Shown: positions 1-10,526 of the stretch, piece by piece
How positions within the stretch are numbered: the stretch's first letter is position 1
How the letters are laid out: each line of letters starts with the position of its first letter
The notes under the pieces: generated by a model
The model's database searches: none
The model's input: the letters and a program-made list of their open reading frames with translations, nothing else
Told to the model about the DNA's origin: nothing
Made by a program: the position numbers and the translations under genes
Assembly: GCA_014058105.1 (NCBI GenBank)
Contig: JACGCM010000674.1
Coordinates: 620,001 to 684,000 of the forward strand
Direction of reading: 5' to 3'
DNA: 64,000 nucleotides
From: Kingdonia uniflora
Taxonomy: Eukaryota; Streptophyta; Magnoliopsida; Ranunculales; Circaeasteraceae

Positions 1-1034
1 TTTAGTCTCTTCTTCGAGGAACTTCTAGATTTCGACTGCATACTCATGAAGTCTTCCAGCTAGCAGAATACGATCAAAGATTCGTATCAAAGAATAACAG
101 TTGTCAGTTTCGTGGTTATGCACGTTATAATACTAGCACAAAGGTTTTTTGGGTACATCAGGAATTGCCTATTCTTCTTAAAATAATTTGTCACCCTTTA
201 TCATTGGTAAGATAGTAGAGAGTGTGGTTGTCATAGGAGCCAAGACTAGAACGGCTCTATTTGGCTTTCCGTCTCTTTTCCTGACGTTATCAGTATTCTT
301 CCCGCGCTGTTTGGGAGTCCCATTACTCATTGACTTCGGAAGTGGCGACGAAAATGCTTTATTGGAGTGGATGACTGATGAGTTATTCATCTTATCCTTT
401 TAAGACCATTCTAATTCGATGTAGTTATTAACAACATCGATCATTTATGTCACTATTTTGGGTTTGTGCAAGGTAAGCTCTTCTCAAACTTTGGAGTCGA
501 TATGGAGTGCCGAGGTAAATGCTGGATCGATAATTATAGGATCTAAATTTTTAATTTTCCTTGTTTCCTACAGAAAATGCGTGTAAAAACTCGCCAAGGT
601 CTCTTTCGAACCTTGCTTAAAAAATAACAAAGAATCCGCTGTTATTTCTCGTTTCTTAGCATGAGCATAAATTGACTCGAAGAGGTGCTGTAACTGGCTA
701 AATGTAGTGATGGAACCTTTGGGAATAGTATGAAACCATCTGAGAGGTTTTTCTTTAAGGCTCATGTTAAATAATCGGTAAAACATGTGATAAAGTTTAG
801 AGTATAATCTAGCTGCTGCTTTGAAATGTCAGATGTGGGTAAGAGGTCAACGAGGCCTGCATATTGATGAAATTTTGGTATGTGGAAATTCTCTGGGATG
901 GGCATGACTTCGAAATGGAGAGAAATAGGGCTTATTTCAATCCTATAGAGAATGGATCTTTGGCCTGGATTATCAGAGTGTATGGCTTGGATCTTATTGT
1001 TCAGGTCATCCAATGTAATAAGCTGCTGTAGAGT
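1..1034 (-). pseudogene. Tat-like Ty3/gypsy gag fragment (element J)
   Basis: Read on the minus strand this is a decayed gag of the same family as the gags at 1600-3230 and 55129-56870. The N-terminal side (about 1034-790) has the TLDDLNNKIQAI stretch. The next block (about 786-570) has the capsid-like PLRWFHTIPKGSITTFSQL motif typical of the retrotransposon gag domain. The third block (390-1) is the basic linker with PKQRGKN and MTTTLSTILP, then a Tat-type knuckle region around 130-1. Stops and frameshifts separate the blocks. The fragment leaves the window on the left and is cut on the right by the LTR of element A, which appears to have inserted into it. No protein is expected from it. Confidence 0.85.
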
Positions 1035-1524
1035 TGTAGTAGCATATTTCCCAGATTTGGCAAGGATAAGCCAGCATAACATAGTTGAAGACAGTCAGCA
1101 TTGCATTGTCAAGGACAGACAGCACTCAAGAAGTTACCACAAGTCCTCGACCTACTAAAGCTAGTTGTTGTGCCTAGTCAAGAAAGAGTCGGTAGAGATC
1201 CGCAAAGTTCGACCACTACCCCCGAAATAGGAGATTGTTTCTTTCTTTTCGTAAACAGCCCGTATCTAATATAAATATAGGCAGATAATAGATTATTCAG
1301 ATCCGCAACCCTGCTATTCTTAGTTCCAACCTTAATGTCACTCTAAAAACTTGTAATAACTAAACAACATAGTAGATTTTATATCAAAACCTTCCTCAAG
1401 GTTGTAGCTTTTCTCAGCTTTTACTAAGTTTTCCACGTAAAATCTTGCTTGTTAAGTTTATTATCGCACCATCCTTACAAAAAGTATTGGCAAAGATTAT
1501 CCTTCTGGAAAATACGCCACTACA
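1035..1524 (+). repeat. 5' LTR of element A
   Basis: It starts TGTAGTAGCATATT and ends CCACTACA directly before a PBS. It matches, in reverse orientation, the 463-bp LTRs at 38418-38880, 39016-39478 and 56930-57392, though it is somewhat longer (490 bp). A TATA-like TATAAATATAG is at 1270-1280, corresponding to the TATA in the other copies. The five bases before it are AGAGT, a possible target-site duplication that cannot be tested because the right end of A is lost. Confidence 0.85.
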
Positions 1525-1526
1525 AT

Positions 1527-1544
1527 TGGCGTTGTATGTGGGAA
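1527..1544 (+). other. Primer binding site of element A
   Basis: TGGCGTTGTATGTGGGAA begins two bases after the LTR. The same site in element E reads TGGCGTCGTCTGTGGGAA. PBSs of this form, complementary to a tRNA 3' end, are usual in Tat-lineage elements. The two differences suggest decay. The tRNA identity is not asserted. Confidence 0.7.
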
Positions 1545-1599
1545 TTACCACCCTTTTCTTTACCACCCCTGATCAAAAACAATCCGATGACGAATATAA

Positions 1600-3230
1600 A
1601 TCTCTGAAGCCATTCCAGCACGATAAGAGATCACAAGATCAATCCGATACCAGAAACAGTCGACCTGCACAGCGCAGTGATCAATCTTCAGAAATAAATA
1701 GAGTTAGTAAAAGCCAAAAGGTTAGAAGATTAGCGCATTCATTCTCAAGCTCTTCAAGTGGAAAGAGACGAAAGGTGGAAAGCCTTCGACCAACAAAGTT
1801 GAACACATCAGAAGGAAATGAAGAGATTAAGGAGAACCTACGATTGACTTATTCGTTGCCAAGCGTTACCAACACAAGCCTGAAGTGATCATCGGTCAAG
1901 AACGACCCAAAGAGATGATCAACCAAGAGTATACGGATTATGAACTTCTCAATCCAGATCCCAAAATCTAGGCAGGGCTTCTCGACATTTTGGTTTGACA
2001 TCCTCAGCATCGTCAACTCAAGGAAGTCGGGGATGGGGATGGGATGGCTCCCCCGCCCCAAATCATCAAACTCTCCTACCACCAGAAAGAAGACCAATTA
2101 GGGACCGATTGGGACCAGAAGGATAGAGAGATTTTGATCCGCAAGCTGTAACCTTACCAATTCCTTCTCCACGGTTTGTCACCTTGGACGACTTAAACAA
2201 TAGGATTCAAGCCATAAACTTTAACATCCCAGGCCGAAAGTATGGACTTGATAGAATCGAGACAAACCCCATCTCCCCTCACCTCGAAGTCATTCCCATT
2301 CGAGACAATTTCCACATGTCAAAGTTTATTCAATGCCTAACTGACCTGCTTTACCATGTCTGATATTTCAAAGCCATAGTTGGATTATATTCCAAACTCG
2401 ACCACATGCTATGCAAACTATTTAACATGAGCCTGAAAGAAGAACCTCTCAGATGGCTCAATACAATCCAAGAAGGCTCTATCATCGTATTCAGCCAATT
2501 AGAACGTCTATTCGAGTCAAATTATGTTCACGTTAAGGAGTGAGAGATCACTGTGGATTCCTTGTTTTTCTTCGAGCAGGGCGCAAAAGAAACCTTGACA
2601 AGCTTTTACAAGCATTTCTTACATGCAACACGGAAAATTAGAAACTCAGATCCCAAAATCGCCATTTCAGCATTCACCTCAACCCTACACATCGACTCTA
2701 AAGTTCGAGAAGAGCTTACATTGCACAAACCTAGAACGGTGACAAAAATGATTGATGTAGTTAATAACTACATCGAGTTAGAGAACGGTCCAAGAAAAAT
2801 AAAATGAAAAGCTCCTCTGCTATCCATTCTCAGGAAATAGTTTCATCTCCACCCCAAAAATCGACCACTAGTGAAGCACCCAAACAACGCGGCAGAAACA
2901 CCGGTAATAACAGGAGAAAGGACAAGATACCTGACAGACACGTCCCAGTTCTACCCCCAATGACAACGATTCTCTTTACTATCTTACCAACGATAAAAGG
3001 AGATGAGTGTTATCGAGCACCACAAATAATTCCTGATATCCCCAACATACCTCTATGTCAGTATCACAATGTACATTGTCACAAAACTAACAACTGCAGC
3101 TCTCTCATTCAAATCTTTCATCGCATCCTATTAGTAGAAAGACTTCATAATTATGTCATTGGCATCCAAAAGTTCATTGAGGATGAGACAAATAGCAAAG
3201 ACATTGAACAAAATTAGGGTCAAGAGCAAG
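1600..3230 (+). pseudogene. gag of element A, broken
   Basis: Retrotransposon capsid gene. A Ser/Lys-rich N-terminal part lies at about 1600-1885. The FVTLDDLNNRIQAI block is near 2167-2220, the capsid motif EEPLRWLNTIQEGSI near 2437-2490, and an open stretch at 2553-2807 continues through the SFYKHFLHATRKIRNSDPK segment. The C-terminal part (2804-3217) has PKQRGRNTGN and the knuckle-like CQYHNVHCHKTNNCSSL. Several stops (for example near 1969, 2360 and 2540) and frame changes interrupt it. It is homologous to gag of elements J and E. Confidence 0.8.
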
Positions 3231-3244
3231 CTTGCCACCTTTAT

Positions 3245-5945
3245 ATGATCGAGATTGAAAAAGGAAAGAAAAGAAAACAAGACAATCAGATTACATCTTG
3301 TTGCAAAATGACCTCCTCTGATAAATCAGCGAAACTTCTCCCTAGCTCGTGCAAATCAAAGCGTCCGTACCATATTACCTACGTGGACTGTGACACCAGC
3401 CATGTTAATTATCCTCATGATGGCCCTTTAGTCATTATGCTCAAAATTGGACAAGACTACCTGCATACGCTTCTCGTCAATACAGATAGCGTCACAGATA
3501 TTTTATTCAAAAGGGTAATTGAAGTTTCAGGACTCAAAGATTCTATGAAAACTTTGACAACAACAATCACCGGCTTGAAGGGTTCAAAAGAATCAGCCAC
3601 AAGAGAAATTACTCTGCCTGCTTAAGTAGAATTAGAAACCACATTCGTTAAATTCCTAGTCGTCGATGCTGAGTCCAAGTATTTGAGAATTTTGGGACGC
3701 AGTAGGTTATTTTCGATCAAGGCGGTACCTTCTACATATCATTTAGCATTAAGATTTCCAATAGATCACAGAATCTACGAATCAAAGGTAGCCAAGGAGT
3801 TGTACGTATGTACGAGAATACCACCACCAACTCTCACACCACAAAACTTCTTAAGGCATAGCAACTACAGCAAGAAATATCCCCCAAATTCGAGTAGCAG
3901 GACACTGAAATGGTCGAATCAATTGAACTCGATAAACCCGGGCATCACACCTTTATAGGCTCCAAGTTGTCAACCGGCGAGAAAGTTAAATGGGAAGATC
4001 AGGGTTTGTGTTAACTTCATAGAACCTAAAAGATTCACGCCGAAAGATAGTTTTCCTCTCCCACTAATCCCATAACACCTCGACTCCGTCGCAGGGCACA
4101 AACTTCTTTCCATGATGGATGTAGCCTCCGACTACAATCAAGTTCCACTCGCCGAAGACGATCTAGAAAAAATAACTTTCATCACTGAAAGAGGTCTCAG
4201 TCATGCCTTTTGGGTTAAAAAATATAGGAGCTACTTACCAACGACTTGTCACTACAATGTTCAAAGAACATCTAGGCAAAATCGTGGAAGTCTACATCGA
4301 TGATATGATCTGTAAAATCTAGAAGTGCGAAGATCATTCCAGCAACCTCTAAACCATCTTCGATATCCTTCGTAAATACCAGATGAAACTCAACCCAGAG
4401 AAATGCCAATTTGGTAATTTTTTGGGATACTAGGTAAGTAAAAGAGGAATTAAAATCAACCCTGCACAAATCAAGGTACTCATCGCAATGCAATCTCCAT
4501 GAACAAAAAAAGATGTCTAAAATTTATAGGCTCTCACCGCTCTTCACATATTCATTTCCAAGTCATCTGGTCGATGCAAACTTCTTTACCTCTTTCTTCA
4601 TGGAAATCCCACTACACTTTTAAAGAAATAACACAAGGAGATCATTTTGACTCCTAACTATGAGTTAGCCTTCCAAGATCTTAAATGATATTGGGGGCGT
4701 CTTCCTATAATGAGTACTGCAGTTGATGGCGAAACACTAACAATGTATTTATCCACAACTGAAGACTCCATTAGTTCCATCCTTATTCGAGAAGAAAAAG
4801 AAAAACCAATCTACTTCATTAAAAAAACCCTCATGCCTGTTGAAAAAAGATATACAACAACAGAAAAAACAACTACTCGCCTTGGTCTACAGCTCTCAAA
4901 AACTTTGTCCATACTTCCAAGCTCATCCCATCAAAATCACTACTAAGTATCCCCAAAAACTGGTACTCTCCAAAAAAGAGAAATCTCAAAGAATTCAGCA
5001 ATGGTCTATTTTCCTTGGCGAATATGACATCTCTTTCGAATCCCAGATATCTGTCAAGGGACAAGCAGTTGCTGATTTCTTGGCAAATTTTCCAGTCAAA
5101 GACCCTGATTGGGAAGAACTAAAAGAAATCTTCACATATGACTCAATTGCAGAACCAGATACATGGTCACGAAGCACAAGATGACGACTCTTTACAGAAG
5201 GATCAGCTGGACCACGAGGATCAGGAATTGGCATCGTCCTTATTATACCTTCCAATCACCGCATCAAGAAAGCTATTAAACTAAACTTCTATGCCACAAA
5301 TAATGAGACTGAATATGAAGGTATCCTCCACGGATTGGATCTCGCACTAACACTTAGAGCGGAAGAAATAATAGTTTTCGTCGATTCTTTACTCGTGGCT
5401 AACCATTACAACAAAACGTTCTGCACATTAAGAAAAATGCTCGATTGTGCAGCCCTGGTAGAAGAAAAATGAACAAATTCAAGCAAACATCAATCTCATA
5501 CTTACCTCGACAAGTAAATCGCCATGCCGACGCATTGGCTTACATCGTCGCAATGCTAGGAGACAGTGAAAAAAGATCTCTAGATATCGAAATCATCGTG
5601 CATTCAAGTCTCGATACACATTCAACGATGCAAATCACAATTACTGAAGATGAAGACGTTAAAGACTGGAGAAGACCATTCTATGTATACCTCAACTCCA
5701 ACATCCTCCCGTGTAACAAAGAAGAAGCCCGTTCACTTTTGGCCAAATGTCCCAAATTCACAGTTCAAGATAAAATCTTATATCGTATCACAGGAGGAGG
5801 ACCCCTTATCGAATGCATCTCTGAAAAATAAGCTCAAATCAAAATTAGAGAAGTTCATGAAGGTATCTGTGGAGCCCACATTTCGGGAAGATCATTAGCC
5901 CAACGGGAATTCACACAAAGAATATACTGGCCCAAGATGAGACAA
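3245..5945 (+). pseudogene. pol of element A (PR-RT-RNH-aRNH-partial INT)
   Basis: Polyprotein relic. Protease: LLVNTDSVTDILF at about 3470-3508; the catalytic Asp-Thr-Gly is replaced by Asn-Thr-Asp (3479-3487). RT: VNFIEPKRFTPKDSFPLP near 4010-4065, LLSMMDVASDYNQVPLA near 4100, and an intact YIDD catalytic box at 4293-4304. First RNase H: about 4710-5130. Second (archaeal-type) RNase H: 5180-5560, with FTEGSAGPRGSGIG where the first catalytic Asp is Glu, then ETEYEGILHGLDLA and HADALAYI. Integrase: N-terminal zinc region at 5640-5945 only (SLAQREFTQRIYWPKMRQD), without the Cys pair or the catalytic core. Stops and frameshifts occur throughout. Confidence 0.8.
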
Positions 5946-6299
5946 GACCTCGAGGGGGGTTTTGGTGCAAAATTCAATAATTTGTTAGTTATTACAATTG
6001 CTAATTGGTAAGGATTTAAGAATGTTTGATTAGTAGAGTTGCGGATCTGATTAATTTATTCTCTACCTATATTTATAGTAGATACACTCAGTTACAAAAA
6101 TAAAATAGTTTTTTATTTTGGCGGGTAGTGGGCGAACTTCGCGGATCTCCCTGTAACAACTCTATTTGACTAAACATAACGGCTATTTTAGTAGGTCGAG
6201 AACTGTGGTCGCAGATGTGACATCTTCTCGAATGATGAACTGTCTTCGATTAAGTTCTGTTAGCTTCTATTTATCGAATCTGGGAAATACGCTACTATA
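5946..6299 (-). repeat. Inverted partial LTR of the A/E/J family
   Basis: This matches in minus orientation the 5' three-quarters of the 463-bp LTR (compare 57050-57392): CGAGG-GGATTT, the GTTGCGGATCTGA block, TATTTATAGTAGAT, GGGCGAACTTCGCGGATCT, and the end GCTACTATA (TGTAGTAGC with one change). It begins abruptly at the integrase of element A. It may be what remains of the 5' LTR of minus-strand element J after a deletion. No PBS lies next to it. Confidence 0.75.
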
Positions 6300-6689
6300 G
6301 ACCCGTGACCCGATATATAGAAAGAAAAGAATGTACATGGTGCGGATTTCCATCTCTTTGATATGTATTGAACTAGTGAAGGCTTTGTAATATACATGGT
6401 GTTCACTAAGGTTGTGAATTTGTCTCCTCCTATAATAAATTGAGAACTTATGATAGTACATGTGACGAACTACTCTCGCATTGGTTATGCAAACCTGACC
6501 TTATCCTTTTCCTTCAATATAGTCCCTGATCTTTTTTTTTATCGAATCGAAGTTCTTGTGGTTCCAAGATAATTAATGAAAATGTTACTTATTCCTTTTA
6601 TATGAATATCAATATTATGTACCACATGCTACTTAGTGTGGGGTTGGAGCAGAGTCAGGGACAAGGCCTCGGGATTCTAGGAACAGAGG
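6300..6689. other. Intergenic, no gene recognised
   Basis: AT-rich sequence between the inverted LTR and the bHLH relic. No coding or repeat signal could be recognised. A T-run near 6531 and short open frames look random. Confidence 0.5.
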
Positions 6690-6981
6690 TCCTGATATCG
6701 AAATTTTTGAGATTGGTAAATCAGGGATTACTGCTATCAAGTACTTCAAATAGTTTAAGAAACAAAGTGGAGAATTGGAAGAACAAATGTAAAGAGTGTC
6801 TGGAACCCCGTGGTTTTCAATCAGAATTTACTGCGAGAAACACCACGAATTTTTACCGAAAACACTTGACCAAATTGAGAAAGGGTCATCTAAGTCTTGT
6901 ACATTTCAATGCCATAACTTACCATTCTTTGGAAAAATGATGATCAAATTTTGGAACGTATGTCCAGCCATGATATGGTAA
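6690..6981 (+). pseudogene. bHLH transcription-factor relic (C-terminal half)
   Basis: In one frame this reads KSGITAIKYFK-stop-FKKQSGELEEQM-stop, then IRIYCEKHHEFLPKTLDQIE and LPFFGKMMIKF, ending at TAA by 6981. It parallels the intact gene at 8925-10142: DKGSVLADAIKYLKVLKERV (helix 2 and leucine heptads), then RIHCKKHKGVFVKLVEQVEK and IPFGNSALHITI (the ACT-like C-terminal domain). The linker between helix 2 and the ACT-like part is deleted, there are at least two stops, and no basic region or first exon was found upstream. It looks like a decayed tandem or segmental duplicate in the same orientation. No poly(A) tail or target duplication supports a retrocopy. Confidence 0.75.
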
Positions 6982-7154
6982 ACATAGAAAATACCCATCA
7001 AAAGTAGTAATTTAGTTTATTTAAAACTCTTTGAACTATTTGTTGAACTATTCCAAGGCTCATTGTCTCCTCTCCCTACATAAGGGAGCTTCATACAAGA
7101 TCTTAAATGCTACTCTAAGTCTCTAACCAAATGAGTAAGAGACTAACTACCTTG

Positions 7155-7400
7155 TGTTATAGTGGTGATGGTGTGTAAACAACTATTGGAAAGTCAAGGG
7201 TTCAAATTTTACCACTGGTGGAGTTGGTACGATCCCGTCGGTCTTGTGCTAGCTTACCCTGTTCGTGTGGTTTTCGGGCTATTGCACGAGCCCTAAAGGG
7301 TGTAGTCGGGAATTGACGGTCTGACTAGATGGGCCTAATTACGTACTTAGAGGATAAATTTAATAAATGATAAATTACTAATAATTAGGAAACAATTTGA
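7155..7400 (+). mobile_element. SINE-like element (tRNA-derived head)
   Basis: An A-box-like TAGTGGTGATGG at about 7160-7171 is followed some 30 bases later by GGTTCAAATTT (7199-7209), a good match to the pol III B box. After it comes a GC-richer body (GTGTGGTTTTCGGGCTATTG, GGGTGTAGTCGGG) that contrasts with the AT-rich surroundings. This arrangement and size fit plant tRNA-derived SINEs. Ends and target duplications could not be defined, so the boundaries are approximate. Confidence 0.5.
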
Positions 7401-8419
7401 GCTTTATTTACGGTAGTCTCTTCAGCTATGACCAAGTCTTTAGTCCAAAGTGCAACAATAAGTACAGTTTTTTCGATGAACATTTTAAAGTGTACTATTT
7501 TGTGGCATAGTAAATTTACCCTTTTATTATTATATAAAAGCGATTGTACCATATTTTTCTACATGGTAAGTGGTAACAATATATTTAATAAGAACTTAGA
7601 GAGATTATTACTATATTCTTTTTTTTTTATCACTATAGAGAGGTTAGTATATATCAGGTATGATTATAGAAAGGTTTTACTGTATATTTATGTGTGGAGA
7701 TTATAAGACCACATGGCAAACAATCTGAATCTCTGTTTCAGATCCTTTTAACTTTTAGTTTCCACTTTCCACAAATTTCATTTTTTATTAAAAATATTTA
7801 TCACCTACTTGCTAAAAATAACCATAAAAATAGGGGTGGATAGATTAAATGAATGATCCTATTCGATATGCTATTTTTTGTCCCACTCACTGCCATATTT
7901 GGTGAGAAAATCCCAGTTTGGATGCCCGTGTGTCTCTATCAAACTCCGACAAAATTATTCATCAAAAAATTTGCACAAGTCAAAATAAGTTGGTCAGTGA
8001 GAAAACCAATGCCTCATCAGAGACTAATTAAAAAAAAAGGAGTATTCTAAGTATCAACTTAGTTTATGATAATCTAAGAGATCCATCTTATAATGAATCT
8101 AAACAATCTCAGTTTATATATGAAAATAAGACAAGAGCACAAGTTTAAGTTGCACATATTGTTTACTGAAATATACTATCTTCGCCCACCTAGGTGTCGT
8201 GAAATCCGTAACACTATGAAAATTTCCAGACTGATAGACCTTATAGTTGTAATTATAATCACTAAATGACAGCCTGCGAGACTTAACCAATATTTATATC
8301 GTACAAGAAAGTTATCGCCACCGATTCTGAAAATCTGTAACAATTTTTTAAATCTACAGATGAGATCTCAGTCATACTAAGAAATAATAGAGCCTCCATA
8401 TGACAAAGTTTTGAAGAGG
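7401..8419. other. Upstream intergenic region of the bHLH gene
   Basis: AT-rich, with no recognisable gene. The open frames at 7428-7706 and 7853-8050 are low-complexity or AT-biased, with no family resemblance. The stretch ends in the TATA box of the bHLH gene, so its right part is presumably promoter. Confidence 0.5.
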
Positions 8420-8428
8420 TATAAAAGG
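8420..8428 (+). promoter_or_regulatory. TATA box of the bHLH gene
   Basis: TATAAAAGG is a near-perfect plant TATA box in an AT-rich promoter. Transcription would start about 30 bases downstream, near 8455. The 5' UTR would then be about 470 bases if unspliced. A pyrimidine-rich stretch ending ATTCACAG at 8921, directly before the start codon context, looks like the acceptor of a 5'-UTR intron; the donor is not settled. Confidence 0.6.
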
Positions 8429-8924
8429 AAAATGGAAAAAAGTCTCTCTTATTATTTCTAACAAAGAAGCTTCAGTCTCCTACTATATTTTGGGTAGGGC
8501 TTCTTCTCCCTTTAAGATCTTTATTCATTATAAATTTGTTAGGCTTTGGGGACCTTCAAATTAAACTGAAGAAATAATGTCATTTGGGTTGATCTTATTA
8601 ATGAAATGTTGCTATTTTGAACTTCAACTGGGCTTAAATAAGTCGATTTGAATGCTATTTTCAACTCTATGAATGTATTTAATGTCTATTTTTGTTTCTG
8701 AGTAAAGATTATACTTGGAATTCTCCTTTGTGAGTTCCTCTAGACTTATCTCTTACCACCTTCTCATATATGTAACTCTCTAATCTTCGTTTTTTAGGAT
8801 CTTGTGCCAGTGGAAATTAATTCTGCATTGATCAATATTTATTTTGTGAGTCCCTCTAAATAGTCGTTTTCACAATAGTTTCAAGCATAGATTTCTTAAT
8901 TTTTTGTGATCCAATTCACAGGAA

Positions 8925-10142
8925 ATGGAGAGTCCAACCTTCATTCATCAATGGCGTGAGCTGAAGTCCAGCGATACTTTTGGAGTACCCGAAGTAGTAG
9001 CTCTACTTGGAGAGGGTTTAAACCACTCTTTTCCTTATGGAGATTTCTGCTCGTATCCACAACTTGATCCGGCTACCAGCTTCATGACTTCTTCAAGAGA
9101 ACTTCCAACAACAGAGTTTGAGCGACCGGCGAAGCAGCTAAAGTGTGATAGTTGGAACTCATGCACCACAGAGAATATATCCACCTCAGGATCTTCTTCT
9201 TCTCCTCAGATTCTTTCCTTTGGCAACCCTGAGTCACCAGTGGATCCTAAAAAAATTTATAGGGATTTCGTTAGTGGTGTGAATTATGAAGAAGAAGACC
9301 TCTCTGCCGATATTGTGACCTCTCAAGGTGCCTATATACACCACAATCATTCACCCGAGACCATCCAGGGGATTAAGGCAGTTATTGCAGCGGCTAAGTC
9401 TCATTCACAGACGACACAAGACCATGTAACGGCAGAGAGAAAAAGGCGAGAAAGGCTTACCCAGAGCTTCATAGCTCTATCGGCCCTTGTCCCCGGCCTA
9501 AAAAAGGTACCTTTTTCTAGCCCATGTACAATTGGTCAGTCTCAGAAGTACGTTCTCATGTTTTCTAACAATGTATGTATCTTTATTTGCAGATGGACAA
9601 GGGTTCTGTTCTTGCCGATGCTATCAAGTATTTGAAAGTACTGAAAGAAAGAGTGAAGATGCTCGAAGGGCAAAATGCAAAGAAGGCTACGGTGCTGCCG
9701 GTGGTTTTTGCCAACAACTCTGAACTATCAGATGCTGAAAAATCTTCATCAAACATCAGTGATCCCTCTAACAAGTTACTTCCTGAAATCGAAGCAAACG
9801 TTTCTGACAATAACGTCTTAATCAGAATTCACTGCAAGAAACACAAAGGAGTTTTTGTAAAACTAGTTGAACAAGTTGAAAAGCTTCATCTAACTGTTGT
9901 CAACTCGAGTGCTATCCCATTTGGAAATTCTGCCCTCCACATAACCATAATGACTCAGGTAACTCATATGCTTCTTTGCTCGTGCATTATTCAAATTTTT
10001 GAACTTATTCTCCTAACCATAATACGTTATAGTAAAAGCTTGTTTCAATTTTGTGCAGATGGAAGTAGAGTTCCGCATGACAGCGAAGGATCTGATGAAA
10101 AATCTTCGGTCATTATTTTTTCAGTTCGTGTCAAGTGGATGA
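8925..10142 (+). CDS. bHLH transcription factor, clade IVa (bHLH18/25/NAI1-like)
   Basis: Coding exons are 8925-9506, 9593-9958 and 10059-10142. Both introns (9507-9592, 9959-10058) are GT-AG and phase 0, giving 343 codons. Residues 1-150 are a variable acidic/Ser-rich region. The basic region HVTAERKRRERL (residues 167-178) carries the His-Glu-Arg set that contacts E-box/G-box DNA. Helix-loop-helix continues through ALSALVPGLKK, then DKGSVLADAIKYL after intron 1, with a leucine-rich extension to about 223. The C-terminal RIHCKKHKGVFVKLVEQVEK...PFGNSALHITI and FRMTAKDLMKNLRS form the ACT-like domain of this clade. The ATG follows a good splice acceptor and opens the typical N-terminus. Clade IVa members regulate iron/jasmonate responses, ER-body formation or terpenoid pathways; which applies here cannot be told from sequence. 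Confidence 0.92.
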
Positions 10143-10445
10143 GTTTGGTCATTGTTTAGTTAGCTAGTGCTAAGAATAACTTTGCAGAAGGATTGTTGTC
10201 AAACTTTTTGCACGGTTGGGTCTGATCGCCGTTCTTAATTACCCCTGTTGACCCTAATAAGGAGAGAGAAAGATAGATCCTTGAAAATGGTTCTTTTATA
10301 ATGTCTCCAGTTTTTTCCCTTTTCCTTTGAAGGATTCTGGACTGTTTGTTTTAAGGAAATGAACACTTTCTCTTCATCAAGGCTGAAAGTTCTGAGATTT
10401 GTCTCCTACAGGACTGAACTTCATTAAGAACAAATGGGTACTCTA

Positions 10446-10451
10446 AATAAA
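10446..10451 (+). terminator. Candidate poly(A) signal of the bHLH gene
   Basis: AATAAA lies about 300 bases after the stop codon, in an AT-rich 3' UTR and before the left LTR of element K at 10527. It is a reasonable plant near-upstream element, but no cleavage site can be proven. Confidence 0.45.
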
Positions 10452-10526
10452 TGTATGAAAATTTATTGACTTTGCTCCCTAGTTTAGAAGACAAATTTGT
10501 TGACAAATATTGTGGTTGTTGGAGAT

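Larger units (their letters stand above)
1035..5945 (+). mobile_element. Truncated Tat-like Ty3/gypsy retrotransposon A
   Basis: Order on the plus strand is LTR (1035-1524), PBS (1527-1544), gag, protease, reverse transcriptase, RNase H, second RNase H, start of integrase. An extra RNase H between the first RNase H and integrase marks the Tat/Ogre branch of plant Ty3/gypsy elements. The element stops at about 5945 in the integrase HHCC region. No 3' LTR in the same orientation follows; an inverted LTR piece does. It sits inside element J gag, so it was a later insertion. Many stops and frameshifts make it non-autonomous. Minus-strand element E is the same family. Confidence 0.85.

Noticed and set aside
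6690..6981. bHLH relic as a processed retrocopy
   Set aside because: The homologous part lies within one exon of the intact gene, apart from the small last exon, so lack of introns is uninformative; no poly(A) tract or target duplication was seen.
7160..7209. Possible tRNA gene
   Set aside because: Only A-box- and B-box-like blocks are present; no cloverleaf could be drawn, and the context fits a SINE.
7428..8050. Frames of 92 and 65 codons upstream of the bHLH gene
   Set aside because: AT-biased composition, no recognisable motif, and they lie in what should be the bHLH promoter.
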